From positions 124,001-188,000 of the forward strand of contig NZ_JH594606.1 in the NCBI RefSeq assembly GCF_000243235.1: a DNA stretch of 64,000 nucleotides. The letters are read 5' to 3'. This document shows positions 52,080 to 61,961 of this stretch, piece by piece. The notes beneath the pieces were generated by a model that was not told where the DNA came from, did no database searches, and saw only the letters and a program-made list of their open reading frames with translations. Position numbers and translations under genes: made by a program. The stretch comes from Gillisia limnaea DSM 15749. GTDB lineage: Bacteria > Bacteroidota > Bacteroidia > Flavobacteriales > Flavobacteriaceae. Each line of letters starts with the position of its first letter. Position 1 is the stretch's first letter.

Positions 52080-55000
52080 CTATTGCTCAGGGAACGTTAT
52101 ATATTTTGGAGCCAGGGATTTGGCTGATTCCTCCTGCTCTTTTTCAGCTTCCGATTTTACCAGCTCCCTATTCATGATCTTTCTGATAAGTTCCTTGAAA
52201 GTATCAAAATCTACCGAATAGGATAACCCGACACCTTGAGTAAAACCTATTTCTTCCCCGATAAACTGAATATTGTTCTCCCTGTTAAAGACCTTGGCCC
52301 GAAGTGAACCATCTTCATTTAAAAGAAATTCAATTTCTACATCACCAATTATTGCGGTTTCCGTTACTCCTCCTACGGGAACACCAACCGCACCATTGAT
52401 TAATACTCTGTTGCTTATTTGAGTTGATAGCGTTAAACCAAATCTATCCACCGTTTGCTGATCCGGAGTCCTGTCTCCCTGCACATAATTTACCCCAACC
52501 TGGAATTTACCTTCTTCATCTGCAAAGATATCATTCACCAAACTTGAAGCCCTTTCTACCAGTGTTCCTGTAATCGCATTTTGCCCAATGGCAAGTTCAC
52601 TATAAAAAGAACCCTGAGTAACCAAAAACAAAGCCTGTAATTCTCTGCTCGCACGGTCATTGATTCTATATTCCAGTTCCGATCTTACCACCGAACTGGC
52701 ATTTGGGAACTCCACATTAAAGGTAATATCCGGTTGCACGATCTGTCCCTGAAGTAAAATAACTACTTCTACAGGTATTTTTCTGTTAATGGAAGGATTC
52801 TCAAGCAATACCGCTGGATTTGCATCTACTTCATAGACAGCACTTACATCCAACTGTGCCTGAGTTGGACTTCCATCCCAGTTAATACTGCTTCCGGATC
52901 TAACGTTGAATAATTTTTGCACCAAACCGGCATATTTAAAATTGTAAACCCCTTCATAGACCACGAAATCTCCCCACATATTGAACTTCCCGTTGGTATT
53001 GATCTCGATAAGCAGGTTTCCCGCTCCCCGACCCCGAAGTGTACTTCCGCTGGTTTGATCTACCACCACTTCTACTTCGGCTTCATTGGTAATATCAAGA
53101 TCGAAATTAAGTTCTAATCCTTTCACTTCCGGCAATTCCAAAATAACTCCAGCCTGCCGGGAGGCTTTTTCTTCCGGACTTAAAAAATGTATATAAGAAT
53201 TATCCCCAATAGATTCTGCATCGCTTAAAGGGATCTTAAAAACAGTCCCTTTCTCGGTAGATGCATTTACATCGATTATCAGTTTCTCAGTTGGTCCTTT
53301 TATACTGGCAAAACCATCGATAAAGGCAGTTCCATAATATAAGGCATCTACTTCTGCTTCTGTATCTAAAACTACCAGCCTGTCACTTGTGATTTCCAAA
53401 TCTAAAAACCATTCTTTAAAATTTCTATGGGAAATAGATCCGTCAAGAATTCCGGAGGTTTGATATTTAGTATCCGTAATTTCGATTTCATCAAATACAA
53501 ATCTTTGGTTGGATAAATTCACAACGGCATTATCCTGGAAATCAAAATCTATTTTTAAATATGGAACTCTTAATCCTGCTTTTTGTAAATCCAGCTTCCC
53601 TGTAATATCCGGATTTCGATAGTTTCCGGTTACCTGTGCATCTCCTGAAGCAAATCCACGAATGTTATCTATCGCTTCCCCTCCCAAGGGACTAAACGCC
53701 GCCATATTGAAATTACGAAGGGCGACATCCATAGCTATCGTTGGATTATCAGCATTGACATTGATCTCTCCTTTTGCATTTAAGGATTCTAAACCCTTAT
53801 TCTGAAGGGTGGCATCTATATTATAAAATGTAAGACTTTCATTTCCTTCTACATCAATATTGAGATTTCCAAGAAGAATATCATTCACTGTAAGATCGTC
53901 TACGGTAAGAGAAGTATTGGGGTAATATGCGCCCTTTTCCTGAAGCAGGTTTAACTTTCCGTTCAAATTTCCTGTTACAGCCAGGCTGTCCAGATCTGGC
54001 GTGATCTTGCCAATATCTACATTATCAAATTCAATTTTAAAATCCTTGTAGGTAGTATCTGTCATGACACCACTTAAACGAATCATTTCATTTTGATGGC
54101 TCAAAACAAGTGAATCTACCACCACATCATTAAAATTATTGTCAAATATTATTTTATTGCTTTTGTTGTTGTTTTCATTCAAAAACCAAACATTGTCTTT
54201 AAATTTCACATCGGATCGCTGGATTCCCACAACCGATTTATTTTCCTCGTTGATGGTATGGAAAAAATTCAGGTTAAAAACATCATTATTACTTTTTCCT
54301 CCCTGAAGCTCAGATCGTATGAATAACGTATCCCTTAAGGTCACGTTAATCAAACTGAATTCTGAGAAATTATATAGATTTGTAGAAACGCTATCTGCTT
54401 CCACAAAAGTGTTATAAATGGGGTTTGTATTATCTACCTGAATATTGATATCCTTCAGCATATTTCCAAAAGCTTCAATTTTTGGTGATCTAAATGTCAA
54501 TTTAAATTCAGATTCATCAGATTCTACCCTTCCACGGAGAAAAGTATTTGGAGCCAGGGTAATTTCGGGATAAAACACTTCAACAATTTTATTGTAAATA
54601 TCGAAGTTAAACTCCATATATTGATTACTGGTAATCGTATTTGGCCGGTAATTCGTATAAATACTTCCCAGGGAATTTTCTATAAGAGCGTCTAATTCTG
54701 AAATCTTGAAATTACCGGTAATCTCGCCGTTTACAACATCCGGGGATTCTACTGCAATGGTCCGGACCCCTTCCGCATCAAAAGCAGAATTGATACTTAA
54801 ATCATCAAAATAATAAAGATCGTTCTGGTTTTGATAGGTAGTGTTCAGCAACAAGATATTTCCGGAGATATTATCCAGGCTATTTCCGCTCATATTCATA
54901 AACACATCTCCCTTAAAAACGGAAATACTATCGCGGGAAACAAAATTGAGTTTATTTAGATTGGCATAGCCTACGGAAGCTTCAAAATCGTAATTGTTTT

Positions 55001-56465
55001 CCTTTTTCGAAATGTCTACTAATCCAGAGAATTCAAGCCTTAAATTAGGATCGTTGGAGACCAGATTACCATTAAAAATCAAGTTTCTCACAGTCCCCAT
55101 AATAAGTACATCAGAATAGGTATAATTGTTATAGGCAAGTTTGGAAATTTTCCCTCGAACTTGTGTATTTAGATCTTCTGTGGTAAAGCCTTTTCCGTCC
55201 ACAAAAAGGTTAAAACTGGTTTTTCCAAGTTTTGGGTCATCAAGCAAACGGCCAATGTTAAATTGATTGAATATTAAGTTTCCTTTGTAGGTAACATCGG
55301 CAGAATTATTTAGGTTTTGCATGGTTACATCTGCCTTGGCAGTACCAAGTTGTGTAGCGATAAACACATCGGCTTTTAGGGAACTCTTGGTTAAAATGAC
55401 ATTACCCTGCAATTTAAGATTTCCAAAATCCCTTAAAGTCAAAGGTAATTTCTCTCTAAACAGGCTGGGTAATAAATTTACGAGGTCGTAATAATTTGAA
55501 GTTAAATCATTAAAATCACCGGTAAGTTTAAAATCCTGCATGTCTTCAGAAAAAGCACCTTCCACAAACATAGTTCCGTCAATACTGCTGCGGTCCATCC
55601 CAGCTAATTGAAAATCTTCCAATTCAAAATTATTGAGGGTTCCTTTTAGATTTGTAGTTATAGCGAGTTCCTGCCCGTCTCCAAATGGTGCATAAAAAAT
55701 TTGAAGATCTTTAGTGGAAAACTGTGAATCCCGAATGTCCGCTTCAATTTTAACCTTATTTTCGAAGTCTGAAAAATCGGCCAAACTATAATCCATCCGG
55801 ATATCTGCATCCAATCTCGAAAAGGGTGTTTCCAGTAGGAGATCCTTTAACACCATCCTTTTGGGGTTATAGGAAAACCGGGTATATAAATTTTCGATTG
55901 TTAACCCACGGCCTTCTTCTGCTTTCAGGGAATTAATATCCATAGAAAATTCATCTGCTTCAATATCCAGATTTTCTGCAAGGAGATTGAGTTTATCTAA
56001 AATGATGATCTCAGGGGAATCAAGGTTTTCATTGACAAAGCTGAAATAACCATCTTTGATAAAAATATCGTCCACAGAAAGTTTAAAAGGTTTTGGTTCC
56101 CCGGTAGGCTCTGTCTTTAATTTTTCCAGAAGAATACTAAGATTGTCTGAATCTTCTCCCTTGTAACGTTTCATTTTAAAGGTTAAACCTTCTGCTGTGG
56201 TGTTTCCTAACCTGGGATAATTGGCAAGTAAATTGGTTAAACTTAAGATGGAAGTTTTTAATTCAACGATATTAATTAAGGTATCCTGGTGATGGTCCTC
56301 AACGTAAACGTCGTTGAGACGTATCCTTCCAAAATAGGAAAAACTTACCCTGCCCACAGAAATGTTCACATCGGAGCTTTCTCGAATAGATTTTGTTAAC
56401 TTTTTTGCCACCGATGTTTGAACGGCGGGTATAGAAAATAAAATCAATAAAAGCACGAAAAACAA
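52080..56465 (-). CDS. tamB: TamB-like translocation and assembly module protein
   Basis: At least 1461 residues. An N-terminal membrane segment (FFVLLLILFSIPAV), a very long beta-rich AsmA/TamB-like repeat region and a C-terminal DUF490 domain (about 1080-1420, e.g. GAGNLLIEINTNGKFNMWGDFVVYEG and LFLVTQGSFYSE) are seen. TamB spans the periplasm and helps insert outer-membrane proteins or move lipids. The listed start is a TTG. The frame continues upstream to a stop at 56520-56522, adding a basic stretch (RIKKFWKILIRTAVALL) that completes the signal anchor, so translation probably begins near 56513 at a non-standard codon. It diverges from tsaD. Confidence 0.88.
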   Translation of the reverse strand: MFFVLLLILFSIPAVQTSVAKKLTKSIRESSDVNISVGRVSFSYFGRIRLNDVYVEDHHQDTLINIVELKTSILSLTNLLANYPRLGNTTAEGLTFKMKRYKGEDSDNLSILLEKLKTEPTGEPKPFKLSVDDIFIKDGYFSFVNENLDSPEIIILDKLNLLAENLDIEADEFSMDINSLKAEEGRGLTIENLYTRFSYNPKRMVLKDLLLETPFSRLDADIRMDYSLADFSDFENKVKIEADIRDSQFSTKDLQIFYAPFGDGQELAITTNLKGTLNNFELEDFQLAGMDRSSIDGTMFVEGAFSEDMQDFKLTGDFNDLTSNYYDLVNLLPSLFREKLPLTLRDFGNLKLQGNVILTKSSLKADVFIATQLGTAKADVTMQNLNNSADVTYKGNLIFNQFNIGRLLDDPKLGKTSFNLFVDGKGFTTEDLNTQVRGKISKLAYNNYTYSDVLIMGTVRNLIFNGNLVSNDPNLRLEFSGLVDISKKENNYDFEASVGYANLNKLNFVSRDSISVFKGDVFMNMSGNSLDNISGNILLLNTTYQNQNDLYYFDDLSINSAFDAEGVRTIAVESPDVVNGEITGNFKISELDALIENSLGSIYTNYRPNTITSNQYMEFNFDIYNKIVEVFYPEITLAPNTFLRGRVESDESEFKLTFRSPKIEAFGNMLKDINIQVDNTNPIYNTFVEADSVSTNLYNFSEFSLINVTLRDTLFIRSELQGGKSNNDVFNLNFFHTINEENKSVVGIQRSDVKFKDNVWFLNENNNKSNKIIFDNNFNDVVVDSLVLSHQNEMIRLSGVMTDTTYKDFKIEFDNVDIGKITPDLDSLAVTGNLNGKLNLLQEKGAYYPNTSLTVDDLTVNDILLGNLNIDVEGNESLTFYNIDATLQNKGLESLNAKGEINVNADNPTIAMDVALRNFNMAAFSPLGGEAIDNIRGFASGDAQVTGNYRNPDITGKLDLQKAGLRVPYLKIDFDFQDNAVVNLSNQRFVFDEIEITDTKYQTSGILDGSISHRNFKEWFLDLEITSDRLVVLDTEAEVDALYYGTAFIDGFASIKGPTEKLIIDVNASTEKGTVFKIPLSDAESIGDNSYIHFLSPEEKASRQAGVILELPEVKGLELNFDLDITNEAEVEVVVDQTSGSTLRGRGAGNLLIEINTNGKFNMWGDFVVYEGVYNFKYAGLVQKLFNVRSGSSINWDGSPTQAQLDVSAVYEVDANPAVLLENPSINRKIPVEVVILLQGQIVQPDITFNVEFPNASSVVRSELEYRINDRASRELQALFLVTQGSFYSELAIGQNAITGTLVERASSLVNDIFADEEGKFQVGVNYVQGDRTPDQQTVDRFGLTLSTQISNRVLINGAVGVPVGGVTETAIIGDVEIEFLLNEDGSLRAKVFNRENNIQFIGEEIGFTQGVGLSYSVDFDTFKELIRKIMNRELVKSEAEKEQEESAKSLAPKYITFPEQ

Positions 56466-56573
56466 AAGCAGTGCGACCGCTGTTCTAATAAGTATTTTCC
56501 AGAATTTTTTGATACGCTTTTATGTTATAACTTTGTACACAATATTAACAACTATAATGCCTTTCTCTTTTTA

Positions 56574-57596
56574 ATGACTTCCCAAAACATATATATTTTA
56601 GCGATAGAATCTTCATGTGATGATACGGCTGCGGCAGTTTTAAAAAACGACACTTTATTATCAAATATTGTTGCAACCCAGGAGGTTCATAGAAAATACG
56701 GGGGTGTAGTTCCTGAACTTGCTTCCAGAGCACACCAGCAAAACATCGTTCCGGTAATTCACCAGGCAATTGATGAAGCAAATATCGACAAAAAAGACAT
56801 ATCTGCAATCGCATTTACCAAAGGTCCCGGACTTATGGGTTCTTTATTGGTAGGAACTTCATTTGCGAAATCCCTGGCTATGGGTTTAAGCGTTCCTCTC
56901 ATTGAGGTAAACCATATGCAGGCCCATATTCTGGCACATTTTATTGCTGAAGAAAATTTCTCAAAACCCGGTTTCCCTTTTCTTGCACTTACCATAAGCG
57001 GTGGGCATACCCAGATTGTAAAAGTTTCAAATTATTTTGAGATGGAAGTTATAGGTCAAACCATTGATGATGCCGTGGGCGAAGCTTTTGACAAAAGCGC
57101 CAAAATATTAGGCCTCCCCTATCCCGGTGGCCCCCTAATCGATAAATATGCGAAAACCGGGAACCATCTGGCCTTTAAATTTACAAAACCAAAAGTTGCC
57201 GGACTTGATTTTAGCTTTAGCGGACTCAAGACCGCAGTGCTTTATTTTATTCAGAAACAGGTCAGGGAGAACCCCAATTTTATTGAAGAAAATAGGGATG
57301 ATATTTGCGCTTCCATTCAATATACCATTGTGGAGATCCTTATGGATAAACTAAAAAAGGCAGTAAAGCAAACAGGAATTAAGGAAATAGCAATTGGAGG
57401 AGGTGTTTCTGCCAACAGTGGCATTAGAAAGGCACTTTATGACGCAGAGGCCAAATATGGATGGAAAACCTATGTTCCAAAATTTGAGTATACCACAGAT
57501 AATGCGGCAATGATAGGCATTGTGGGATATTATAAATATTTAAACAACGATTTTTGCGATCTTTCGGTAACCGCTCAGGCCCGGTATGAAATTTAA
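56574..57596 (+). CDS. tsaD: tRNA N6-adenosine threonylcarbamoyltransferase
   Basis: 340 residues. Kae1/Qri7 signatures ILAIESSCDDTAAAVL, the metal-binding HMQAHILAHF, TISGGHTQIVKVSNYF, IDDAVGEAFDKSAKILGLPYPGG and IGGGVSANSGIR. With TsaB and TsaE it transfers threonylcarbamoyl to A37 of tRNAs reading ANN codons. A TAACTTTG box (56528-56535) with a TTG 16 nt upstream is a possible promoter. It heads a run of plus-strand genes spaced by 3-54 nt, ending at 61834. Confidence 0.97.
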   Translation: MTSQNIYILAIESSCDDTAAAVLKNDTLLSNIVATQEVHRKYGGVVPELASRAHQQNIVPVIHQAIDEANIDKKDISAIAFTKGPGLMGSLLVGTSFAKSLAMGLSVPLIEVNHMQAHILAHFIAEENFSKPGFPFLALTISGGHTQIVKVSNYFEMEVIGQTIDDAVGEAFDKSAKILGLPYPGGPLIDKYAKTGNHLAFKFTKPKVAGLDFSFSGLKTAVLYFIQKQVRENPNFIEENRDDICASIQYTIVEILMDKLKKAVKQTGIKEIAIGGGVSANSGIRKALYDAEAKYGWKTYVPKFEYTTDNAAMIGIVGYYKYLNNDFCDLSVTAQARYEI

Positions 57597-57599
57597 GAG

Positions 57600-58310
57600 A
57601 TGCAGTTATTTTATCAGCCAGATATTTCCGAAAATGATCAACAAGTAATTTTTCCCAAAGAGGAGAGCAAGCATATTGTTAAAGTTCTTCGAAAAAAACA
57701 GGGAGACTTGCTACATGTGACCAACGGAACCGGATTTCTTTTTAAAACCGAAATAATCCTTATAACCGCCCAGCAATGTATCGCCAAAGTAATTGAAGTT
57801 GAAGCCGAAAAGAAACCTGATTATTATCTTCATCTTGCAGTAGCACCCACCAAAATGAACGATCGTTACGAATGGTTCCTGGAAAAATCTACAGAAATTG
57901 GAATTCAGGAGATCACCCCCATAATATGTGAACATAGCGAAAGAAAATTCGTGAAATCAAATCGTTTTGAGCGCGTACTTCAAAGCGCGATGAAACAATC
58001 CCTTCATTTTAGCATTCCCAAATTAAATGAGCCTTTAAGTGTTTCAGAATTTATTCAAAGTGACATAAAAGGAGAGAAATATATCGCTCATTGCGAAGAG
58101 GACAAGCAACGAGCCTCTTTAAAAAGTCTTATAAAACCAGGGGAAAGCTCCACTATTTTAATAGGTCCGGAAGGGGATTTTTCTTTGGCAGAGATAGAAT
58201 TAGCATTAAATAATGGTTGGACCCCTGTAAGTCTTGGAAAAAGCCGTTTACGCACTGAGACTGCTGCAATTGTAGCCTGTCACACCATAGCTTTAGCCAA
58301 TGAAAATTAA
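57600..58310 (+). CDS. rsmE: 16S rRNA (uracil-1498-N3)-methyltransferase
   Basis: 236 residues: N-terminal PUA-like domain (FPKEESKHIVKVLRKKQGD) and a SPOUT methyltransferase with ILIGPEGDFSLAEIELALNNGW and LGKSRLRTETAAIVACH, which form the knotted SAM-binding site. It methylates U1498 of 16S rRNA. It starts 3 nt after tsaD, also an RNA-modification gene, so both are probably co-transcribed. Confidence 0.95.
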   Translation: MQLFYQPDISENDQQVIFPKEESKHIVKVLRKKQGDLLHVTNGTGFLFKTEIILITAQQCIAKVIEVEAEKKPDYYLHLAVAPTKMNDRYEWFLEKSTEIGIQEITPIICEHSERKFVKSNRFERVLQSAMKQSLHFSIPKLNEPLSVSEFIQSDIKGEKYIAHCEEDKQRASLKSLIKPGESSTILIGPEGDFSLAEIELALNNGWTPVSLGKSRLRTETAAIVACHTIALANEN

Positions 58311-58364
58311 AATGAAAACCCTACCTTTCCATTGAATTTACATTTCTACTTTCAAAAACATATA

Positions 58365-59009
58365 ATGATACGCAAAATCATTTTTATCTTTTTAACGCTT
58401 TTTGCAATACAACTAAGCGCTCAGGAAATAGCCCTTTTGAAGTATCAGGGTGGCGGAGACTGGTATGCCAATCCCACATCGTTGCCAAACCTTATAAAAT
58501 TTAGCAATGAAAATATCAACACTGCAATAAATCCCAAGCCCGGAACCGTTACTCCCGGGAGTAGCGATATTTTTCAATATCCCTTTATACATATGACTGG
58601 CCATGGGAATGTATATTTTAGTGATGAGGAATCACTAAACCTTAGGAATTACCTTTTAAGCGGAGGGTTTTTGCACATTGATGATAATTACGGAATGCAA
58701 AAATATTTTTTAAAAGAGGTGAAAAAAATATTCCCTGATAGGGATTTACAGGAACTTCCAGCATCCCATCCTGTTTTTAATACTGTCTTTTCATTTCCCA
58801 ATGGGTTACCAAAAATTCATGAACATGAAGGCCTGCCACCCCAGGCATTTGGGATTTTTGATAATAACCGGCTCGTCCTTATTTTTACTGTAGAAAGCGA
58901 TTTGGGCGATGGATGGGAGGATCCTGCCGTTCATAATGATCCGCCGGAAGTGAGGCTAAAAGCCCTGCAAATGGGAGCAAACATTCTTAAATACGCATTT
59001 GAAAATTGA
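58365..59009 (+). CDS. Secreted DUF4159-family protein
   Basis: 214 residues from the ATG at 58365, which starts the signal peptide MIRKIIFIFLTLFAIQLSAQ; a TTG 11 codons upstream is less likely. LLKYQGGGDWYANPTSLPNL, FIHMTGHGNVYFSDEE, YLLSGGFLHIDDNYG and GWEDPAVHNDPPE fit DUF4159, a glutamine-amidotransferase-like fold without an obvious catalytic triad. Its periplasmic function is unknown. The stop overlaps the TTG start of the SpoU methyltransferase gene by 3 nt. Confidence 0.86.
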   Translation: MIRKIIFIFLTLFAIQLSAQEIALLKYQGGGDWYANPTSLPNLIKFSNENINTAINPKPGTVTPGSSDIFQYPFIHMTGHGNVYFSDEESLNLRNYLLSGGFLHIDDNYGMQKYFLKEVKKIFPDRDLQELPASHPVFNTVFSFPNGLPKIHEHEGLPPQAFGIFDNNRLVLIFTVESDLGDGWEDPAVHNDPPEVRLKALQMGANILKYAFEN

Positions 59010-59530
59010 GTTTACAATTAGCACATAAAGCACACTCAAATCCCCAATCTAAGTTCCCTGTTGTAATACTTACCTATAATTTAATGGGAGATGCCAACAT
59101 TGGAAGTATTTTTAGGCTTGCAGATGCTTTTAATATAGAAAAAATTGTTTTTTGCGGTACTCCGTTCAATCCTGAAAACAACCGTCTTAAAAGAACTGCC
59201 CGTTCAACCCTTAAAAATGTAGCATTCGAATTCCAAGAAAACGCCAGAGAAGTTGTTGAAAAGTTTAAGAAATTGAAATATGCTGTTTTTGCTTTGGAAA
59301 TTACCTCCGACAGCCAGATACTGGGTTCCATTAATTTTGAAGATGAATCCAAAATTGTCCTTATAATAGGCAATGAACGAAACGGAATAGATGATTCCCT
59401 GCTTGAAATTGCGGATAAAAAAGTACATATTGAAATGTTTGGAAAAAATAGCAGTATGAATGTCGCACAGGCAACTGGAATAGCTTTATATGAAATTACG
59501 AAAACCCTTCCACGCTTTCAGAAGAAATAA
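59006..59530 (+). CDS. SpoU/TrmH-family RNA 2'-O-methyltransferase
   Basis: 174 residues from a TTG that overlaps the preceding stop (TTGA). Motif 1 is NIGSIFRLADAFNIEKIVFCG, motif 2 LIIGNERNGIDDSLLEIADKKVHI, motif 3 NSSMNVAQATGIALYEI, all SAM-binding knot features of the SPOUT class. It probably methylates a ribose in tRNA or rRNA; the site cannot be told. Its short N-terminus lacks the L30-like extension of RlmB. Confidence 0.88.
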   Translation: MSLQLAHKAHSNPQSKFPVVILTYNLMGDANIGSIFRLADAFNIEKIVFCGTPFNPENNRLKRTARSTLKNVAFEFQENAREVVEKFKKLKYAVFALEITSDSQILGSINFEDESKIVLIIGNERNGIDDSLLEIADKKVHIEMFGKNSSMNVAQATGIALYEITKTLPRFQKK

Positions 59531-59542
59531 TATATTTACAAA

Positions 59543-60631
59543 GTGAACGAAAAAACATTTTCTTACGGGATTTTAAGAGCATTGGGAATAATAGCAGCGC
59601 TATTCCTGTTGTTATATTTTCTATATCAAATCCAGTCTGTATTGGTATATATAGCCATTGCAGGGGTTATTTCTTTAATTGGAAGACCGTTTGTTATCTT
59701 TTTAAGATCCAGGTTTCGTATTCCCAATCAAATGGCCGTGATTATAGTTTTATTACTTGTCCTGATCGTTTTTGTTGGAATCATCCTGGTTTTTGTCCCA
59801 ATTCTTATTGAGCAAAGTCAATATTTGGGCAGAATTGATGTTGAGGCGTTTAAAACTGACATCAATGAATTAAATAACCAGATCAATACCTATCTTGGGG
59901 TAGAAGATATTAACATTCTCGAAAGTTTAAAGCAAAGTGAATTTATTCAAGGTCTGGATGTCAACCTGATCCCAAAATTTTTAAATAGTGTTTTTGGTAT
60001 TTTAGGTGCTACTTTAATTGCGATATTCTCTATAATGTTTATCTCGTTTTTCCTGCTTAAAGACAGTAAGTTAATGCTTAATAGTATCCTTGTTTTTGCC
60101 AACAGAGGAGAAGAAGATAAATTTCAACGAGTATTCAACAAGATCAAGATCTTGCTGTCCCGGTACTTTGTAGGTCTTACAATGCAAATTACCGTATTAT
60201 TTATTCTGTATCTCTTGTTGCTTACTATTTTCGAAATAAACAACCCAATAGCCATAGCATTTATCTGTGCTTTTTTGAACCTGGTTCCCTACTTAGGCCC
60301 AATATTCGCAGGAATTTTAATGGCACTTTTTGTGATCTCCAGTCAACTTGGAGCCGATTTTCAAATGGTTATTTTGCCAAAATTAATTTACATTATGCTG
60401 GGGTATGGAATTTCCCAATTGATAGATAATCTTATAAGTCAGCCGCTTATATTTGGTGCCAGCGTGCGCTCACATCCTTTAGAAATATTCCTCATTATTC
60501 TTATTGCCGGACTTTTATTTGGAGTATTAGGAATGGTTGTGGCAGTTCCTTTTTATACTGCATTAAAAGTGATCGCAAAAGAATCTTTAAGCGAATATAA
60601 GATCGTTAAAAGGCTTACCAGGGATCTTTAA
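59543..60631 (+). CDS. AI-2E-family membrane protein
   Basis: 362 residues from a GTG start. About eight hydrophobic segments with a central soluble part (about 85-150). Signatures VPILIEQSQYLG, FISFFLLKDSKLM and FLNLVPYLGPIFAGILMALFVIS with LFGVLGMVVAVPFYTALKVI identify the TqsA/YdiK-like AI-2E permease family. Despite the name, most members are not known to export autoinducer-2; some are Na+/H+ antiporters. It lies 12 nt downstream of the SpoU gene. Confidence 0.88.
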   Translation: MNEKTFSYGILRALGIIAALFLLLYFLYQIQSVLVYIAIAGVISLIGRPFVIFLRSRFRIPNQMAVIIVLLLVLIVFVGIILVFVPILIEQSQYLGRIDVEAFKTDINELNNQINTYLGVEDINILESLKQSEFIQGLDVNLIPKFLNSVFGILGATLIAIFSIMFISFFLLKDSKLMLNSILVFANRGEEDKFQRVFNKIKILLSRYFVGLTMQITVLFILYLLLLTIFEINNPIAIAFICAFLNLVPYLGPIFAGILMALFVISSQLGADFQMVILPKLIYIMLGYGISQLIDNLISQPLIFGASVRSHPLEIFLIILIAGLLFGVLGMVVAVPFYTALKVIAKESLSEYKIVKRLTRDL

Positions 60632-60643
60632 AACAATTGAGGC

Positions 60644-61834
60644 TTGAACAAAGCATTATTATATCCAGAAGTTCAAAAGTTCATTTTAGAGCATCTTTTA
60701 GAGGATCTTTCAAAATTGATCTTAAAAGGAAGCCCTTTTCCTTATGTCTCCATACAGGAAATTGGGGTACAAATTTCAGGGAAAAATAAAGCCAGATCAA
60801 AACTTCCGGTTTGGTTTAATACCCAAAACATTCTTTATCCTCCAAATCTCAATTTGGAGCAAACTTCTTCAGAAAAAACTGCAGGTTACAAAGCTTCCTT
60901 AATTTCTGGGGGTACACTTATAGATCTTACAGGGGGCTTTGGGATAGATTCTTATTTTTTTGTTGAAAAATTCAGGCATCTCACCTACTGTGAACTCAAT
61001 CCCGAATTATTTGAAATCGCAACACATAATTTTAAAATTTTAGGAGCTAAAAATGTTAAAACATTTCAGGGAAACGGGATCGAATTTTTAAAAAAAGCTG
61101 AAGAACAATTTGACTGGATCTATCTGGATCCCTCCAGACGGGATGAGCATGGAGGTAAAGTTTTTCACCTGAATCAGTGTACTCCAGATATATCAGAAAA
61201 CCTGGAATTGCTTTTTGAGAATTCGGAAAATATTATGCTCAAGACCTCTCCTTTACTGGACCTAAAAGCCGGGATTATCGGGTTAAAACATGTTTCTGAA
61301 ATTCATATCGTTGCTGTTAACAGTGATGTAAAGGAACTATTATGGATCCTGAAAAAGGGATATTCGGGAAAAGTTGAAATAAAAACGATCGATTTTCAAA
61401 AATCTGAAACTCAACTTTTCGAAACTATATTCTCAAATACACAATTAGAGGTTCCTTTGAGCCTTCCTTTAAAATACCTTTATGAGCCCAATCCAGCTAT
61501 CATGAAAAGTGGAATGTTTCGGGAATTGGCCGTTCACACCAATACGTTGAAACTTCATTCCAATACGCATTTGTACACTTCGGAAAAACCAAAAAATTTC
61601 CCGGGAAGAGTGTTTGAAGTGTCTGAAGTACTACCTTTTAACAAGAAGCAATTAAAGCAAAGATTGAAATTAAAAAAAGCCAATATCACCACTAGAAATT
61701 TCCCGAAATCTGTAGAGGTAATACGCCAGGAACTAAAAATAAGCGATGGTGGAAATTCCTATTTATTTTTTGCTACCAATCTCAAAAATGAAAAAATTGT
61801 ATTGGTTTGCAAGAAAATTTCTGCTGAAACTTAG
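60644..61834 (+). CDS. Class I SAM methyltransferase with THUMP-like domain
   Basis: 396 residues from a TTG 12 nt after the permease stop. An N-terminal helical part precedes the Rossmann SAM site LIDLTGGFGIDSYFFVEKF and the DWIYLDPSRRDEHGG motif. The C-terminal part (about 310-390) resembles the THUMP-like module. The DPSRR motif is typical of this Bacteroidota family. RNA is the likely substrate, in line with the tsaD, rsmE and SpoU neighbours, but base and site are unknown. Confidence 0.85.
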   Translation: MNKALLYPEVQKFILEHLLEDLSKLILKGSPFPYVSIQEIGVQISGKNKARSKLPVWFNTQNILYPPNLNLEQTSSEKTAGYKASLISGGTLIDLTGGFGIDSYFFVEKFRHLTYCELNPELFEIATHNFKILGAKNVKTFQGNGIEFLKKAEEQFDWIYLDPSRRDEHGGKVFHLNQCTPDISENLELLFENSENIMLKTSPLLDLKAGIIGLKHVSEIHIVAVNSDVKELLWILKKGYSGKVEIKTIDFQKSETQLFETIFSNTQLEVPLSLPLKYLYEPNPAIMKSGMFRELAVHTNTLKLHSNTHLYTSEKPKNFPGRVFEVSEVLPFNKKQLKQRLKLKKANITTRNFPKSVEVIRQELKISDGGNSYLFFATNLKNEKIVLVCKKISAET

Positions 61835-61868
61835 ACTTCCGATGGTGAAGAATATAATCCCTCATCGA

Positions 61869-61936
61869 GGGTTTAACTCCCCGAAGGCTGCCCGTACCGT
61901 TAGGGCGGGCCTGCCCGAATGGTACGGGCAGCCTTC
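61869..61936. repeat. Solo REP-like hairpin sharing a motif with the tnpA unit ends
   Basis: Perfect 16-bp outer arms GAAGGCTGCCCGTACC / GGTACGGGCAGCCTTC (61883-61898, 61921-61936) enclose a CGGGC-CT-GCCCG inner hairpin. The flank (61869-61882) reads GGGTTTAACTCCCC, one base from the reverse complement of the 51997-52010 motif. No U-tract is adjacent, so this is not a classical terminator, although it lies between convergent genes. Confidence 0.75.
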
Positions 61937-61961
61937 TTCCAAGGATCTAGATTCATTAAAA

